A stretch of 64,000 nucleotides of DNA from Megamerina dolium (GCA_963854835.1 OY978530.1:14916220-14980219), one strand, 5' to 3'. Positions 42,247 through 52,269 are shown, counted from the stretch's first letter. Made by a program: numbers and translations. Notes: a model not told the origin generated them from the sequence alone.

Positions 42247-44002
42247 GGTGGTCCAGATTAATTTGCACCACTCTAAAGCAGCTTCCGCTGCTCTCGTCCT
42301 CCGGCTAAGCGATAAAGCGGAGGATATCTTTCTAATTCAGGAACCGTGGGTCCTGGATGATAAGGTAAGCGGACTAAGCTCCGCAAATTATGGACTCTAC
42401 TATGCTCAAAACGCAGGCAAGCCTCGATCATGTATTTTAGTGAAGAAATGCTACAAAGCATTCCTACTCTCTGATTACAGCGACAAGGATACTGTGACCA
42501 TTGCGCTACATCATCAATCCCATATATATTGGCTGATGTCTGCGTACATGGCTCACGACCACACTGAGCCCACACCTCACCCTATAATAAGGAAGGCAGT
42601 TCGGGAGGCGGAGAAATGCGAGGCGAATCTGGTGATGGGAGCCGATGCCAACGCACACCATTATATCTGGGGCAGCTCAGATAACAACGAACGAGGTGAG
42701 TCACTTTTTGAATATATTATTAGTTCTAACTTGACTCTCGCAAATATGGGTACAGAACCGACCTTTATTACCTGCAACAGGGAGGAGGTTTTAGATATAT
42801 CCCTTACAAACGACTCTTCGGACTGTCTAGTTAGGGAATGGAGGGTTGACAAAGAACACTCTTTCACAGATCATAGGTATATTAGCTTCCGCCTTGATAT
42901 AAGGCCACAAAAGCAGATACCATTTTTAAATTGGAAACGCACAAATTGGGACAAGTATAGGGCCACCCTGAATAAATCCCTCACTCAGGCGCCCTCAAGC
43001 CTGCAAAATGAGGAGCAGCTTGAGGCCGCTGTTGATCAAGTTACAGAAGCTTGCCGGAAAACTACTGTAGCGTACTGTCCAATCAGAAGGACTCCAAAAA
43101 AGAAGAGACCTCCGTGGTGGTCTGTAGAGATCATCACTCTAAGGAAGGAGAGTTAACAGCAATTCAACCGAGCCAAAATCACTCATCAATGGCAACCCTA
43201 TAAGGAGAGCCTACGAGTGTTTAAAAAGGCGATTAGGAGAGCAAAAAGATCATCATGGAATGACTTTTGCAGCAACATAGAAGAAATTTCAAAGGCAAGC
43301 CGCCTACGAAAGATTCTCGCAACAAATCCAGTTACACCCAGCTTCATTAGGAAGGAGGATTGTGATTGGACCACTTCAAGTCTGGAAACTCTTCGGGTAT
43401 TAATTGATACCCACTTTCCAGGCTGTTTGGAGGACAGCCCTGGCCGAACTCCCAATGTTAATCCTAGTAGAATTATCTACTACGTCCCGCACAAAATAAT
43501 CAGTAAAACTTAGATTAATTGGGCTATTAATAATTTTAAACCATTCAAGTCACCAGGACCTGATGGTATTATACCCGCGGACAGGCAGAAGTGTGCGGAC
43601 CTTCTAACACCTTGGTTGGAGGTAATCTTCTCTGCATGCCTAAGGCTATGCTATGTCCCCAGGACATGGCTACAAGTTAATGTGGTGTTTATCCCTAAAG
43701 GCGGAAAAACGTCCCACTCAAAGCTATTTCAGACCTATAAGTCTATCATCCTTCTTATTAAAAACCCTTGAAAGACTACTTGATGTGTACTTAAGGGGCT
43801 CTATAGATACTAAGTATATCTCTTCATTGCAACACGCATATAACAAAGGCAAGTCCGTTGAGACAGCCCTTCACTCACTTGTGCAGAAGATCGAAACATC
43901 TTTGCACTGCAAAGAATATAGCTTGGTCACCTTTCTAGATATTGAAGGGGCCTTCAATAACATAAACCCAGAAGCAGTCGAAAACTCTTGCTATGCTTAA
44001 GG
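42239..44002 (+). pseudogene. LOA LINE ORF2, endonuclease and first part of reverse transcriptase
   Basis: ATG at 42239. APE-type endonuclease, open to 43156: QINLHHSKAA (Asn), FLIQEPW (Glu), VMGADANAHHYIWGS (Asp/Asn), LANMGTEPTFI, SFTDHRYISF (Asp-His). A TAA at 43154 interrupts; the same frame continues FKKAIRRAKRSSWNDFC to 43513, a second TAG follows, then KSPGPDGIIPA, VVFIPKGG and, after a frameshift near 43700, RPISLSSFLLKTLERLLD, QHAYNKGKSVETALHSL and motif A FLDIEGAFNN (43942-43971). It stops at the Jockey insertion. Confidence 0.82.
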
Positions 44003-44306
44003 ATTCGTGAAAGTCACCAATAGGAGTGGACTTGTTTCGCATCTCTCCTTTGATAGAGTCGGAAAAGTGATTGATTTCGGTAAAAAAAAAAATTAAATAT
44101 ATTGCGAAAAGACGCTAAGTAAACTCAAGCAGTTATTTCTGTGATATTTTATTGCTTATACAAAAAAGCAAAAAGAACATTAAAATCAAAGAAAAAAAAA
44201 ATAATAATATCGTTTGCAAACATTTTGTTTGTAATATGAGTGTTCAGCGCTCTCCTCTCCGGCAACGGCAATCGCCTGTTAATGTGTGTGTAAATAATAA
44301 TTTGCA

Positions 44307-45326
44307 ATGACCCGCGCAAACCCCCCCGATAAGTGCATTATCAAAAAAACAGTTGATACACACTGCACAAGTGAAAGTAACAGTGCAAATCTTTTGCCTG
44401 CACATATTCCTCACTCTAACACTACACCAAAATTTGCAACAACAATAAATACAGACAAAAAAAATAATTTGTTCTCTCATGATATACTATCTCTCTCTAT
44501 ACCGTGGAGTGTTCAATGCGCTTCTCCTACTGTAACACCAACAGCTACAAAATCAAAGCAAACAAATAACGGCCTTTCTACTAAAGTGCATGACCCAGTA
44601 GTTAAAGCAACTAGTGCGATGACTAATAAAGAACCAGTTGCTGTTCAAACTGGAATTGATCGCTACATTACTGTAGTAAAGCGAAAAAGAAGTCCACAAA
44701 ATTCAAAACAAATGAATTCAACAAAAATTCAAAAGCAGAACACTGCCCCTATTAGTTCGGAAAATAGATACGCTCTGCTTTCAGGTGATGAAAGTGACGA
44801 AAATATTATCTCCAAGAAAAATTTCAAACCTCCACCCATTTTCTTAAGAGAACGCAACTCAGATAAGTTGATTTCTAGAATTACAAGTCTTATAGGACCA
44901 AAGAATTTCCACGTTGTTTCTATTCGCAAAGGCCAAATTGAGGAAACGAAAGTGCAAATCTACAGCGAAACTCATTATCGCAAAGTAATCGCGGAATTTG
45001 ATGCTGTAAAAAAGAATTACTACACATATCAGCTAAAAAGTAGTAAGGGCTTAATCCTTGTACTCAAAGGCGTCGAACCCAACGTTGATATTAACGAAAT
45101 CAAACTTGCCCTTCAGGAAGAAGGGTTTCAAGGCAAAACAGTATTCAACATTCTCAACAAGAGCAATATACCTCAACCGTTATATCGTATTGAGCTTCAG
45201 CCTGAAACAAAACCCCTAAAAAAAGTGAAGTACACCCCATATATAAAAGTCGATATTTATTGCATCGCAAAATCACAATCGAAGAACCCCATAAGAGAAC
45301 TGGACCTTCTCAACCTTGCTCAATAA
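44307..45326 (+). pseudogene. Jockey ORF1 (gag-like), truncated by internal deletion
   Basis: ATG at 44307, 339 codons. Low-complexity Ser/Thr/Asn/Lys N-terminus, then the RNA-binding PRE_C2HC-type region (FHVVSIRKGQIEETKVQIYS, YYTYQLKSSKGLILVLKGVE, DINEIKLALQEEGFQGKTVF, PLYRIELQPE). The zinc knuckles that should follow are missing: after PIRELD the DNA jumps into ORF2 (CTTCTCAACCTTGCTCAATA, present in the 33-kb copy at LTSQPCSITLK), in another frame, where it stops. About 1.3 kb (end of ORF1 plus the whole endonuclease) is deleted. Confidence 0.8.
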
Positions 45327-45786
45327 CGCTCAAAATTAAAAAAAGGACATATTCAAAGCAATTTATAAAGATTTAAACCCAAAAAAATCACCTGGTCCAG
45401 ATAAAATTACCGGTAAAATGATAAAAGAGCTACCTCCGGCTTCAGTAATTCATCTCATGTACATTTTCAATGCTATCCTTCGTATTAAACACTATCCCAA
45501 ATGCTGGAAAACTTCAAAAATTATTATGATAGCAAAACCAGGAAAAGACCCTACAAAAGTTGCATCGTACAGACGTATCAGCCTCCTGCCTCTACTCTCT
45601 AAAGTATTCGAAAAGCTACTTGTCATGAATATAACTCCATTTATTAATCTCAACCAGCTGATTCCTCAACATCAGTTTGGATTTAGAAAACAGCACGGCA
45701 CAATAGAACAAGTCCACCGCATTGTAACTCTGATAAGGAACACTTTTGAAGAAAAAAAGTATTGCTCAGCTGTTTTTCTTGATATC
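45327..45786 (+). pseudogene. Jockey reverse transcriptase, N-terminal part
   Basis: Frame 45418-45786 and upstream: KKSPGPDKITGKMIKELPPA, MIAKPGKDPTKVASYRRISL, QHQFGFRKQHGTIEQVHRIV, SAVFLDI. It stops in the middle of motif A; the next residues (TQAFDKVWHDG) are found at 60551 on the other side of 14.8 kb of inserted DNA. Confidence 0.88.
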
Positions 45787-46421
45787 TGTTACGTCTAGCG
45801 ATGCAAACTCAAGCGATTCGGCTGGAATGCTCTAGACTTCGTAACTATGCCAAAAAGTAAACACAGGCACTTGAACCTGGATTACTTATGGCAACAAAAA
45901 AAAGGAGAATGCAAACACAGGCACTTGAACCTGGATTGCGTGTGTGATTAAAAACAACTAGTCGAACTAATTATTCGTGATCAATTGAATATCGACCTGT
46001 AGTCGATTTCTCTATTTATTACAAAATATTGCCTATACATATATTGATTTAAAATAAAAAATTACAATTAATGCAAATATGTGTTAATAGGCATTTTTAC
46101 ATAATTTGCCTTGAATATTGCATATACATATAATTGATTTAAAATATAACAAAATACAATTAATGCCTTGACAGCATATGGCAAAGCATATTGACCATTA
46201 TACGTAACAACAGCAAATGCTGTTGTTTTTTAGTTCATTAGTGGTCATATAATGATGACACAGCATTTATGATTTTATAAACTGTATATAGAGTTTACTC
46301 GCGGTCATATGCTGTCAAGGTTACAAATATGCAATACAATATAATGATTGTGCAATATGATAAACTTTTTATATACACATATATTTCATAATTTCTTACA
46401 GACTAAATACATACTACATAT
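45787..46421 (-). repeat. 3' LTR of Bel/Pao, distal part
   Basis: Begins TGTTACGTCTAGCGATGC. It is about 2% different from the 5' LTR over the first 265 bases and carries about 120 extra bases, including a second copy of the block around ATTGATTTAAAATA (46023-46078 versus 46110-46162). The LTR also holds two 25-base direct repeats (around CACAGGCACTTGAACCTGG) near 45868 and 45915. The remaining end lies at 52246-52269. Confidence 0.85.
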
Positions 46422-46859
46422 TGTAACGAGTATCGATAGTTGATTACTCATCACTATTGTGACTGACTCTATTGGCAGCATCGAAACGAATGTCAACAAA
46501 AAGAAATAAGCGATAACCAGAACAAGCCAACGAGAAAGGAAGAGAAGAATCTCGATAAAGGAAGATTCTGGGGTGTTGCCAACAGAGTATAAATAGAGCC
46601 AGTGTTGAGAATTGACAATCAATCTAATTCAGAACGTGATTGCGAAAACATTGATACAGAGGCAAAAGTTGCAAGTACATTTAAGTGTTATAGTAAATAG
46701 TTGATTGTAAACAGTGTTGATTGTAAATAGAGATTATTAAATAAATTGTTGCTGTATATAGTTGTATAAAATAAGTGTTGCAGTTATCATTAACAGAATC
46801 CAGTGATCGAACAAGGTAATTCAAATAGAATTAAACGTTCACAGAATAAAAACGTAACA
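46422..46859 (+). repeat. 5' LTR of the Ty3/gypsy element
   Basis: TGTAACGAG...ACGTAACA. Contains a TATA box (TATAAATA, 46588-46595) and AATAAA at 46739-46744, so U3 is about 200 bases and polyadenylation occurs roughly 110 bases from the end. Confidence 0.95.
46588..46595 (+). promoter_or_regulatory. TATA box of the Ty3/gypsy LTR promoter
   Basis: TATAAATA; an initiator-like TTCAGA lies about 35 bases downstream (46629). Confidence 0.65.
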
Positions 46860-46861
46860 AT

Positions 46862-46879
46862 TGGTGTCAGAAGTGGGAT
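46862..46879 (+). promoter_or_regulatory. Primer binding site, Leu-tRNA type
   Basis: TGGTGTCAGAAGTGGGAT, two bases after the LTR, is the complement of the 3' end of an insect Leu-tRNA as I recall it (ATCCCACTTCTGACACCA). Confidence 0.85.
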
Positions 46880-46888
46880 TCTGTAAAG

Positions 46889-48184
46889 ATGGTGAAAATT
46901 GACCAACTAAAAGTGGACCAGCTTAAAAAGCTGTTGGTAGAGATGAATCTATCGTCATCAGGTGCAAAGGAGGAACTGCTGGTGAGGCTGAGGCAAGCTA
47001 TGGAGGCTAAGGGAATTAATGTAGAAGAACATGAGTTCTTCGAGGAAGCCGATATACAAGCAGTTGTGCACGCTGAGGAAGAGAGCGAAATAGATTCGAG
47101 TGGTCAACTCATGGAATTCATGAAAACCATGATGCAACAGCAGCAACAACAGCTACAAGAAAATGCATCTCGCATTGACTCCAAGCTTCAAGAACATTCG
47201 GCTCGCCAAGAACACGTCATCGAAAATCTACAAAAAGGAATTGAACTTAGATTTCAGGAAATTTCCGGAACCATTAATGAAAAGGTCACGGATTTAAAGG
47301 AACATGTAGATGATTTGGAAGATAAGTTCGAGAAATTACAGCACGATCTCAACCAACTAAAAATAAATGGAACGGCCACATCAGTGATTCGAGATTCAAG
47401 TACAATCAAACTAAAGTCACCAACATTTGACGGAAGCACGCCATTCAATATCTTCAAGCTTCAATTCGAGACAACAGCTTCGAAGAATCAATGGGATGAT
47501 AGCGACAAGACTGCTGCTTTAATAGTCGCATTAAAAGGTAATGCTTCCGAAGTGTTACAGATGGTTCCAGAAAAAGATCGTGGTAGCTATCAGTCACTGA
47601 TGGACACACTCCAGCGAAAATATGGAAATGAATACAAGAGTCAATTACATCGAGTTGAATTGAGATCGCGAGTGCAACGGAGTAATGAGAGCCTTCAGGA
47701 ATTCGCTTCCGATATTGAGCGCTTATGTCATCTAGCGTTCTCCGGTAATTCGGAAGAGTTTGTCGAAAAAATCAAAATAGAGGCTTTCATAGATGGCATA
47801 CGTGATGGAGAGACAAAGCGTGCCCTAGTCATGTCACCAAGGAATACTTATGCCGAAACAGTCAGTAGTGCCTTGACGTTTGAAGCCGCCAGTTTGATGT
47901 GTCGACCAATGCCACGGGTACGCCAACTAGAAACAGAAACAGCAGATCTGGTTGAAGCAGTGTGTCAAGCATTCAAATCTGTAGTGCAGCCTGAAGGAAG
48001 AACAACAGGTCGACGCGAAAACAAATTTACTGGTAAGTGCTTTATTTGCGACAAACCAGGACACATGGCGCGTGACTGCCGTCTACGACGAAAGCGATCA
48101 AGATCCAATTCTCCAGGAAGACAAAAGAAGGAGAATAAGGTGGATAGCGATCGCTCCACTAACACAAATCCATCGTTAAACTAA
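46889..48184 (+). CDS. gag: gag of the Ty3/gypsy element
   Basis: ATG at 46889, 431 codons, intact. Residues 1-38 form a SAP-like helix-extended-helix motif (VDQLKKLLVEMNLSSSGAKE then LLVRL), usually a DNA/RNA-binding fold and unusual at the front of gag. Residues 70-160 are Gln/Glu-rich coiled coil (QQQQQLQE; DLKEHVDDLEDKFEKL). Residues 175-340 are the capsid-like retrotransposon gag domain (PTFDGSTPFNIFKLQFE, WDDSDKTAALIVALKGNA, LHRVELRSRVQRSNESLQEF). Residues 393-406 carry a CCHC zinc knuckle CFICDKPGHMARDC, followed by an Arg/Ser/Lys-rich tail. It assembles the cytoplasmic virus-like particle. The stop codon coincides with a candidate -1 frameshift site. Confidence 0.93.
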   Translation: MVKIDQLKVDQLKKLLVEMNLSSSGAKEELLVRLRQAMEAKGINVEEHEFFEEADIQAVVHAEEESEIDSSGQLMEFMKTMMQQQQQQLQENASRIDSKLQEHSARQEHVIENLQKGIELRFQEISGTINEKVTDLKEHVDDLEDKFEKLQHDLNQLKINGTATSVIRDSSTIKLKSPTFDGSTPFNIFKLQFETTASKNQWDDSDKTAALIVALKGNASEVLQMVPEKDRGSYQSLMDTLQRKYGNEYKSQLHRVELRSRVQRSNESLQEFASDIERLCHLAFSGNSEEFVEKIKIEAFIDGIRDGETKRALVMSPRNTYAETVSSALTFEAASLMCRPMPRVRQLETETADLVEAVCQAFKSVVQPEGRTTGRRENKFTGKCFICDKPGHMARDCRLRRKRSRSNSPGRQKKENKVDSDRSTNTNPSLN

Positions 48185-51100
48185 ATCGAGTCAGTTCAGC
48201 GGGGCGTGAACTGACTCCAACAGTGGGTTGCCCCATCATTCACATTTCACAACTACAGCGTGTGCCAAGCAGCTTGACTATTGATGGAAAATTGGACAAT
48301 ATGGAATTCATGTTAACCCTGGACACTGGTGCATCACATTCTATAATCAAGAGCGATTTGGTAAAGAGGTTTGAGCCTTTAATGGGAATAAAATTGCGTA
48401 CAGCAACGGGTGAGGATGCACAAATTCTGGGTAAGATAAAGAAACGAGTATCTATTGGAAATTACACGTGGGAACATGAATTCATTGTGGCTGACATCAT
48501 CGATGACGTAATAATTGGTGTTGATTTTATGATTGACAACGGATTTACGTTAGATTTAAATCAACGGATACTGCGCTATGCAAATGTCGAACTACCATTG
48601 AACATCGGTTACAAGCGTAGTGGGAACATCAAACGAGTACTGGCATGTCAACGCCAAGAGGTTCCAGCAAAATCAGAAGCGGTGATATGGGCACAGATGA
48701 ATGTGGATGATGGGACAGGCAAGTTGTGGCTGGTGGAAGCAGATAAAGAAATAACGAATAAAAACATCATACTTGGTAGGACGTTAGTAGAACCTAAAGA
48801 AAATGGAATAGTACCGGTGCGAATTTTAAATCCAACTAATACATCTACAGTTGTAAAGAAAGGAATGGTGATTGGTCATTGCCAGGAAGTTACTGCCGTA
48901 GTAGACTGCGAAAAGGGTTCGTCGATAAAAAGTGGAAGATCAGGAACTGGCAAGGCGGAAATAAAAGCACAGATGGAGGAATGGGCAGGTGTGCTTACCA
49001 AACAGCAAAAAGAAAAGGCTTTACAAGTATTGGAGAAGTACTGTTCAATATTTTCTTCAAATGGAAACACTGGAGGACGAACAACCATCGTGAAGCATCA
49101 CATTGATACCGGTGATTCTAGACCAATTCGTCAAGCACCACGACGAGTTCCATTGGCCAAAAGAGACGAAGCCATTAAGCTGATTTCCGATATGCAGAAA
49201 CAAGGTGTTATTGAACCATCAGCGAGTCCATGGAGTTCACCAGTTGTGCTGGTAAAGAAGAAGGATGGAAGTACTCGATTCTGTGTGGATTACAGAAAGC
49301 TAAATGATATTACGAAAAAAGACAGCTATCCACTGCCAAGAATCGATGACACTCTGGACACACTATCTGGTGCGAAGTGGTTCTCAACTCTTGATTTGCA
49401 AAGTGGCTACTGGCAAGTGGAACTTGGTAAGGAAGACAAAGAGAAAACAGCTTTCAGTATTGGCGATGGTCTATGGCAATTTACAGTCATGCCATTTGGT
49501 TTATGCAATGCGCCAGCTACTTTCGAACGTTTGATGGAGCGTGTACTCAGAGGACTACACTGGAAAACGTGCTTGGTGTATCTCGATGACATTATTGTGA
49601 TGGGAAAAGATTTTAACGACCACCTGGAAAAGTTGAAAGAAGTATTTGAGCGTATACAATCAGCAGGGCTTAAACTGAATATGAAAAAGTGTTCACTCTT
49701 CAGGCAAGAAGTTAAATATCTTGGTCATAAAGTAACAACAGAAGGGGTACGTACCGACGAGGAGAAAGTAGCAGCAGTTCAAGAATGGCCTATTCCGTCG
49801 AATCTTCACGAGCTAAGAAGCTTCCTAGGCTTATGCACCTACTATAGACGATTTGTTCCTGGATTTGCAAACATCGCCAGCAGTCTGCATGAGTTGACAA
49901 GAAAGAACAAACCATTTGTGTGGGGCGAGGACCAACAGAAAGCATTCGAACAGCTGAAAGAAAAACTCTGTTCAGCACCAATATTAGCGTATCCAGTACC
50001 TGGTCAAAAGTTTGTGTTGGACACAGATGCGAGTGGCTATGGAATAGGTGGTGTGCTCTCTCAGATCATAGATGGGCAAGAAAAAGTAATAGCTTACTAC
50101 AGTAAAATCCTGTCGAAGCCAGAAAGAAATTACTGTGTCACACGAAGAGAGTTGCTCGCAATACTGGAATGTGTAAAGTATTTCCATAAATACTTGTACG
50201 GTCAGTCATTTCATCTACGAACTGACCACTCAGCGCTAAGGTGGTTATTGCAATTTAAAAACCCAGAAGGACAATTGGCGCGCTGGATTGAAAGGCTGCA
50301 GAGTTATCATTTTACCATCGAACATCGTAAAGGAGGACATCACGGCAACGCGGATGCTCTATCTCGTCGTCCTTGCAAAATGGAATGTAAACATTGTTCT
50401 CGAGTGGAAAGCCAGGAGCACATTGTCGACGTACGACTTACAAATATATTGCCGGAGGAGTCATGGACCACCGAACGAGTGCAAGAAGATCAGCGGAACG
50501 ACCCAGATCTCGTAAAGATTATGGAATACAAGGAGCAGGGCATACGTCCAGATTGGCAAGAAATGGCTAATGAGAGTCCAATAGCAAAGGCATACTGGGC
50601 GCAGTGGCAAAGCCTGCACTTACGAGACGGATGTTTATTCCGAGCATGGGAAAGTGTGGATGGAAAAATCACTAATGATCTTCTAGTGGTACCCAAGGCG
50701 AGAATAAATGAAGTGATAGCTGAGTATCACAATGCCTTCAGTGGAGGGCATTTGGGAATCACCAAAACCGTCGAGAAAATAAAGAACCGATTTTATTGGG
50801 TTGGATGTCATGACCATGTCGCTGATTGGATTCGGAAATGTAAGCAATGTGCAATGGCCAAAGGTCCCACTAAGAAAAGTCGAGGTAAGATGCACCAATA
50901 CACCGTGGGTGCTCCATTTGAGCGAATTGCTATGGACATAGCTGGGCCATTTCCAATAAGCAACGCAGGAAACAAGTATGTTCTGGAGGTTATAGATTAC
51001 TTCAGTAAATGGCCTGAAGTATACCCCATTCCAAATCAGGAAGCTAGTACAGTTGCGGATGTATTCGTCAACCAATGGGTTACTCGTTTTGGTGTACCGA

Positions 51101-51768
51101 TGGAGTTACACTCAGACCAAGGTCGAAATTTCGAATCAGTTGTATTCCAAGAGATATGCCGGATGCTGGGTATATACAAAACTCGTACAACACCTTTGCA
51201 TCCACAATCTGATGGCATGGTAGAACGATTTAACCGTACCTTGGAGGAATATTTGAGAAAAGTCGTAGATAAATACCAAAGAGACTGGGATGTACATATA
51301 CCAATGTTCCTCATGGCATATCGATGCGCACAACATGATACGACGGCTACTACACCGGCAATGGCAATTTTTGGAAACGAGTTAAGACTGCCAGCTGATT
51401 TAAAATTTGGAGTCGTAACACCAACGAGATCAACCGAAGGTAATTATACTAGCGAAAAGCGGGAACAGTTGGATGAAGTACATCGGTTCATCAGAGAGCG
51501 GTCGCAGATGATAAGCGATAAGATGAAGGCCAGGTATGACTTGAAAGCAAATTCAAAAGGGTTCTATGAAGGAGAGCTTGTAATGCTTCATAATCCACAA
51601 CGAAAGAAAGGCCTGTCTCCTAAACTACAGACTCATTGGGAAGGACCATATGAGATTATAGCAAAGATAAATGACGTAGTGTATCGCATTCAACGTGCCT
51701 GGAATAAAAGAGCAAAGTTTAAAGTAGTGCACTTGGAGCGACTTGCGCCATATCGAGGGGAAGTATAA
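48163..51768 (+). CDS. pol: pol polyprotein of the Ty3/gypsy element
   Basis: Open in the -1 frame relative to gag from 48163 to 51768; the first in-frame start-like codon (48223) is GTG, so expression is probably by frameshift. Domains (residues counted from 48223): aspartic protease LTLDTGASHS at ~31-40; reverse transcriptase FCVDYRKLND ~350, PFGLCNAPATFERLM, catalytic LVYLDDIIVM ~448; RNase H VLDTDASGYGIGG ~599 and RTDHSALRWLL; integrase with H2C2 zinc finger (HNAFSGGHLG...CKQCAMAKGP ~830-880) and DDE residues in MDIAGPFP ~904, HSDQGRNFE ~964, MVERFNRTLEEYL ~1000; C-terminal tail KFKVVHLERLAPYRGE. Every catalytic residue is present and no stop is seen over 1181 codons: a complete enzyme set for copying and inserting the element. 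Confidence 0.95.
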   Translation, partial: HKSIVKLNRVSSAGRELTPTVGCPIIHISQLQRVPSSLTIDGKLDNMEFMLTLDTGASHSIIKSDLVKRFEPLMGIKLRTATGEDAQILGKIKKRVSIGNYTWEHEFIVADIIDDVIIGVDFMIDNGFTLDLNQRILRYANVELPLNIGYKRSGNIKRVLACQRQEVPAKSEAVIWAQMNVDDGTGKLWLVEADKEITNKNIILGRTLVEPKENGIVPVRILNPTNTSTVVKKGMVIGHCQEVTAVVDCEKGSSIKSGRSGTGKAEIKAQMEEWAGVLTKQQKEKALQVLEKYCSIFSSNGNTGGRTTIVKHHIDTGDSRPIRQAPRRVPLAKRDEAIKLISDMQKQGVIEPSASPWSSPVVLVKKKDGSTRFCVDYRKLNDITKKDSYPLPRIDDTLDTLSGAKWFSTLDLQSGYWQVELGKEDKEKTAFSIGDGLWQFTVMPFGLCNAPATFERLMERVLRGLHWKTCLVYLDDIIVMGKDFNDHLEKLKEVFERIQSAGLKLNMKKCSLFRQEVKYLGHKVTTEGVRTDEEKVAAVQEWPIPSNLHELRSFLGLCTYYRRFVPGFANIASSLHELTRKNKPFVWGEDQQKAFEQLKEKLCSAPILAYPVPGQKFVLDTDASGYGIGGVLSQIIDGQEKVIAYYSKILSKPERNYCVTRRELLAILECVKYFHKYLYGQSFHLRTDHSALRWLLQFKNPEGQLARWIERLQSYHFTIEHRKGGHHGNADALSRRPCKMECKHCSRVESQEHIVDVRLTNILPEESWTTERVQEDQRNDPDLVKIMEYKEQGIRPDWQEMANESPIAKAYWAQWQSLHLRDGCLFRAWESVDGKITNDLLVVPKARINEVIAEYHNAFSGGHLGITKTVEKIKNRFYWVGCHDHVADWIRKCKQCAMAKGPTKKSRGKMHQYTVGAPFERIAMDIAGPFPISNAGNKYVLEVIDYFSKWPEVYPIPNQEASTVADVFVNQWVTRFGVPMELHSDQGRNFESVVFQEICRMLGIYKTRTTPLHPQSDGMVERFNRTLEEYLRKVVDKYQRDWDVHIPMFLMAYRCAQHDTTATTPAMAIFGNELRLPADLKFGVVTPTRSTEGNYTSEKREQLDEVHRFIRERSQMISDKMKARYDLKANSKGFYEGELVMLHNPQRKKGLSPKLQTHWEGPYEIIAKINDVVYRIQRAWNKRAKFKVVHLERLAPYRGEV
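48175..48184 (+). promoter_or_regulatory. Candidate -1 ribosomal frameshift site at the gag stop
   Basis: G TTA AAC (48175-48181) followed at once by the gag TAA (48182-48184). Slipping back one base places ribosomes in the pol frame, which is open from 48163. GUUAAAC is an established slippery heptamer in arteriviruses. I did not find an obvious downstream stem or pseudoknot by eye. Confidence 0.55.
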
Positions 51769-51794
51769 AAAACTTGTTCGGGACGAACAAGGTT

Positions 51795-51807
51795 AAGAGG
51801 AGGGCAG
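51795..51807 (+). promoter_or_regulatory. Polypurine tract of the Ty3/gypsy element
   Basis: AAGAGGAGGGCAG immediately before the 3' LTR. Confidence 0.85.
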
Positions 51808-52245
51808 TGTAACGAGTATCGATAGTTGATTACTCATCACTATTGTGACTGACTCTATTGGCAGCATCGAAACGAATGTCAACAAAAAGAAATAAGCGAT
51901 AACCAGAACAAGCCAACGAGAAAGGAAGAGAAGAATCTCGATAAAGGAAGATTCTGGGGTGTTGCCAACAGAGTATAAATAGAGCCAGTGTTGAGAATTG
52001 ACAATCAATCTAATTCAGAACGTGATTGCGAAAACATTGATACAGAGGCAAAAGTTGCAAGTACATTTAAGTGTTATAGTAAATAGTTGATTGTAAACAG
52101 TGTTGATTGTAAATAGAGATTATTAAATAAATTGTTGCTGTATATAGTTGTATAAAATAAGTGTTGCAGTTATCATTAACAGAATCCAGTGATCGAACAA
52201 GGTAATTCAAATAGAATTAAACGTTCACAGAATAAAAACGTAACA
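51808..52245 (+). repeat. 3' LTR of the Ty3/gypsy element
   Basis: 438 bases, identical to the 5' LTR in my reading. Confidence 0.95.
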
Positions 52246-52269
52246 ATATATATGTTTAAGAATTAAATA
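52246..52269 (-). repeat. 3' LTR of Bel/Pao, proximal end
   Basis: The last 24 bases of the LTR (including the duplicated ATAT) left of the polypurine tract; ends AATTAAATA here versus AATTAAACA in the other LTR. Confidence 0.8.

Larger units (their letters stand above)
40840..44002 (+). mobile_element. LOA-type LINE, 5' part (outermost shell of the nest)
   Basis: ORF1 plus the first two thirds of ORF2. It is interrupted inside the reverse transcriptase by a Jockey LINE at 44003 and resumes at 61621-63157. The duplicated TGCTTAAGG (43994-44002, 61621-61629) marks the insertion. Removing the insert and one copy joins KTLAML to KVDEPIIRFI-type text in one frame. Confidence 0.85.
44003..45786 (+). 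mobile_element. Jockey LINE, 5' part (second shell)
   Basis: 5' UTR (44003-44306), ORF1, then a direct fusion to mid-ORF2. It is interrupted at motif A of the reverse transcriptase by the Bel/Pao element and continues at 60546-61620. Same family as 33013-35877. Confidence 0.88.
46422..52245 (+). mobile_element. Ty3/gypsy retrotransposon, intact, identical LTRs (innermost)
   Basis: 5824 bp: LTR 46422-46859, Leu-tRNA-type primer site, gag, pol, polypurine tract, LTR 51808-52245. Target duplication probably ATAT (46418-46421, 52246-52249), ambiguous by 2 bases in the AT-rich site. It has no env. Both LTRs are 438 bases and identical in my base-by-base reading. All catalytic motifs are present and no stop or frameshift was found other than the programmed-looking gag/pol junction. 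Confidence 0.93.

Noticed and set aside
46386..46622. Minus-strand frame repeated at 51793-52008
   Set aside because: Antisense frame within the two identical LTRs.
48223..48225. GTG as the real start of Ty3 pol
   Set aside because: The frame is open upstream to 48163, overlaps gag, and LTR-element pol is normally made by frameshift or readthrough rather than from a GTG start.
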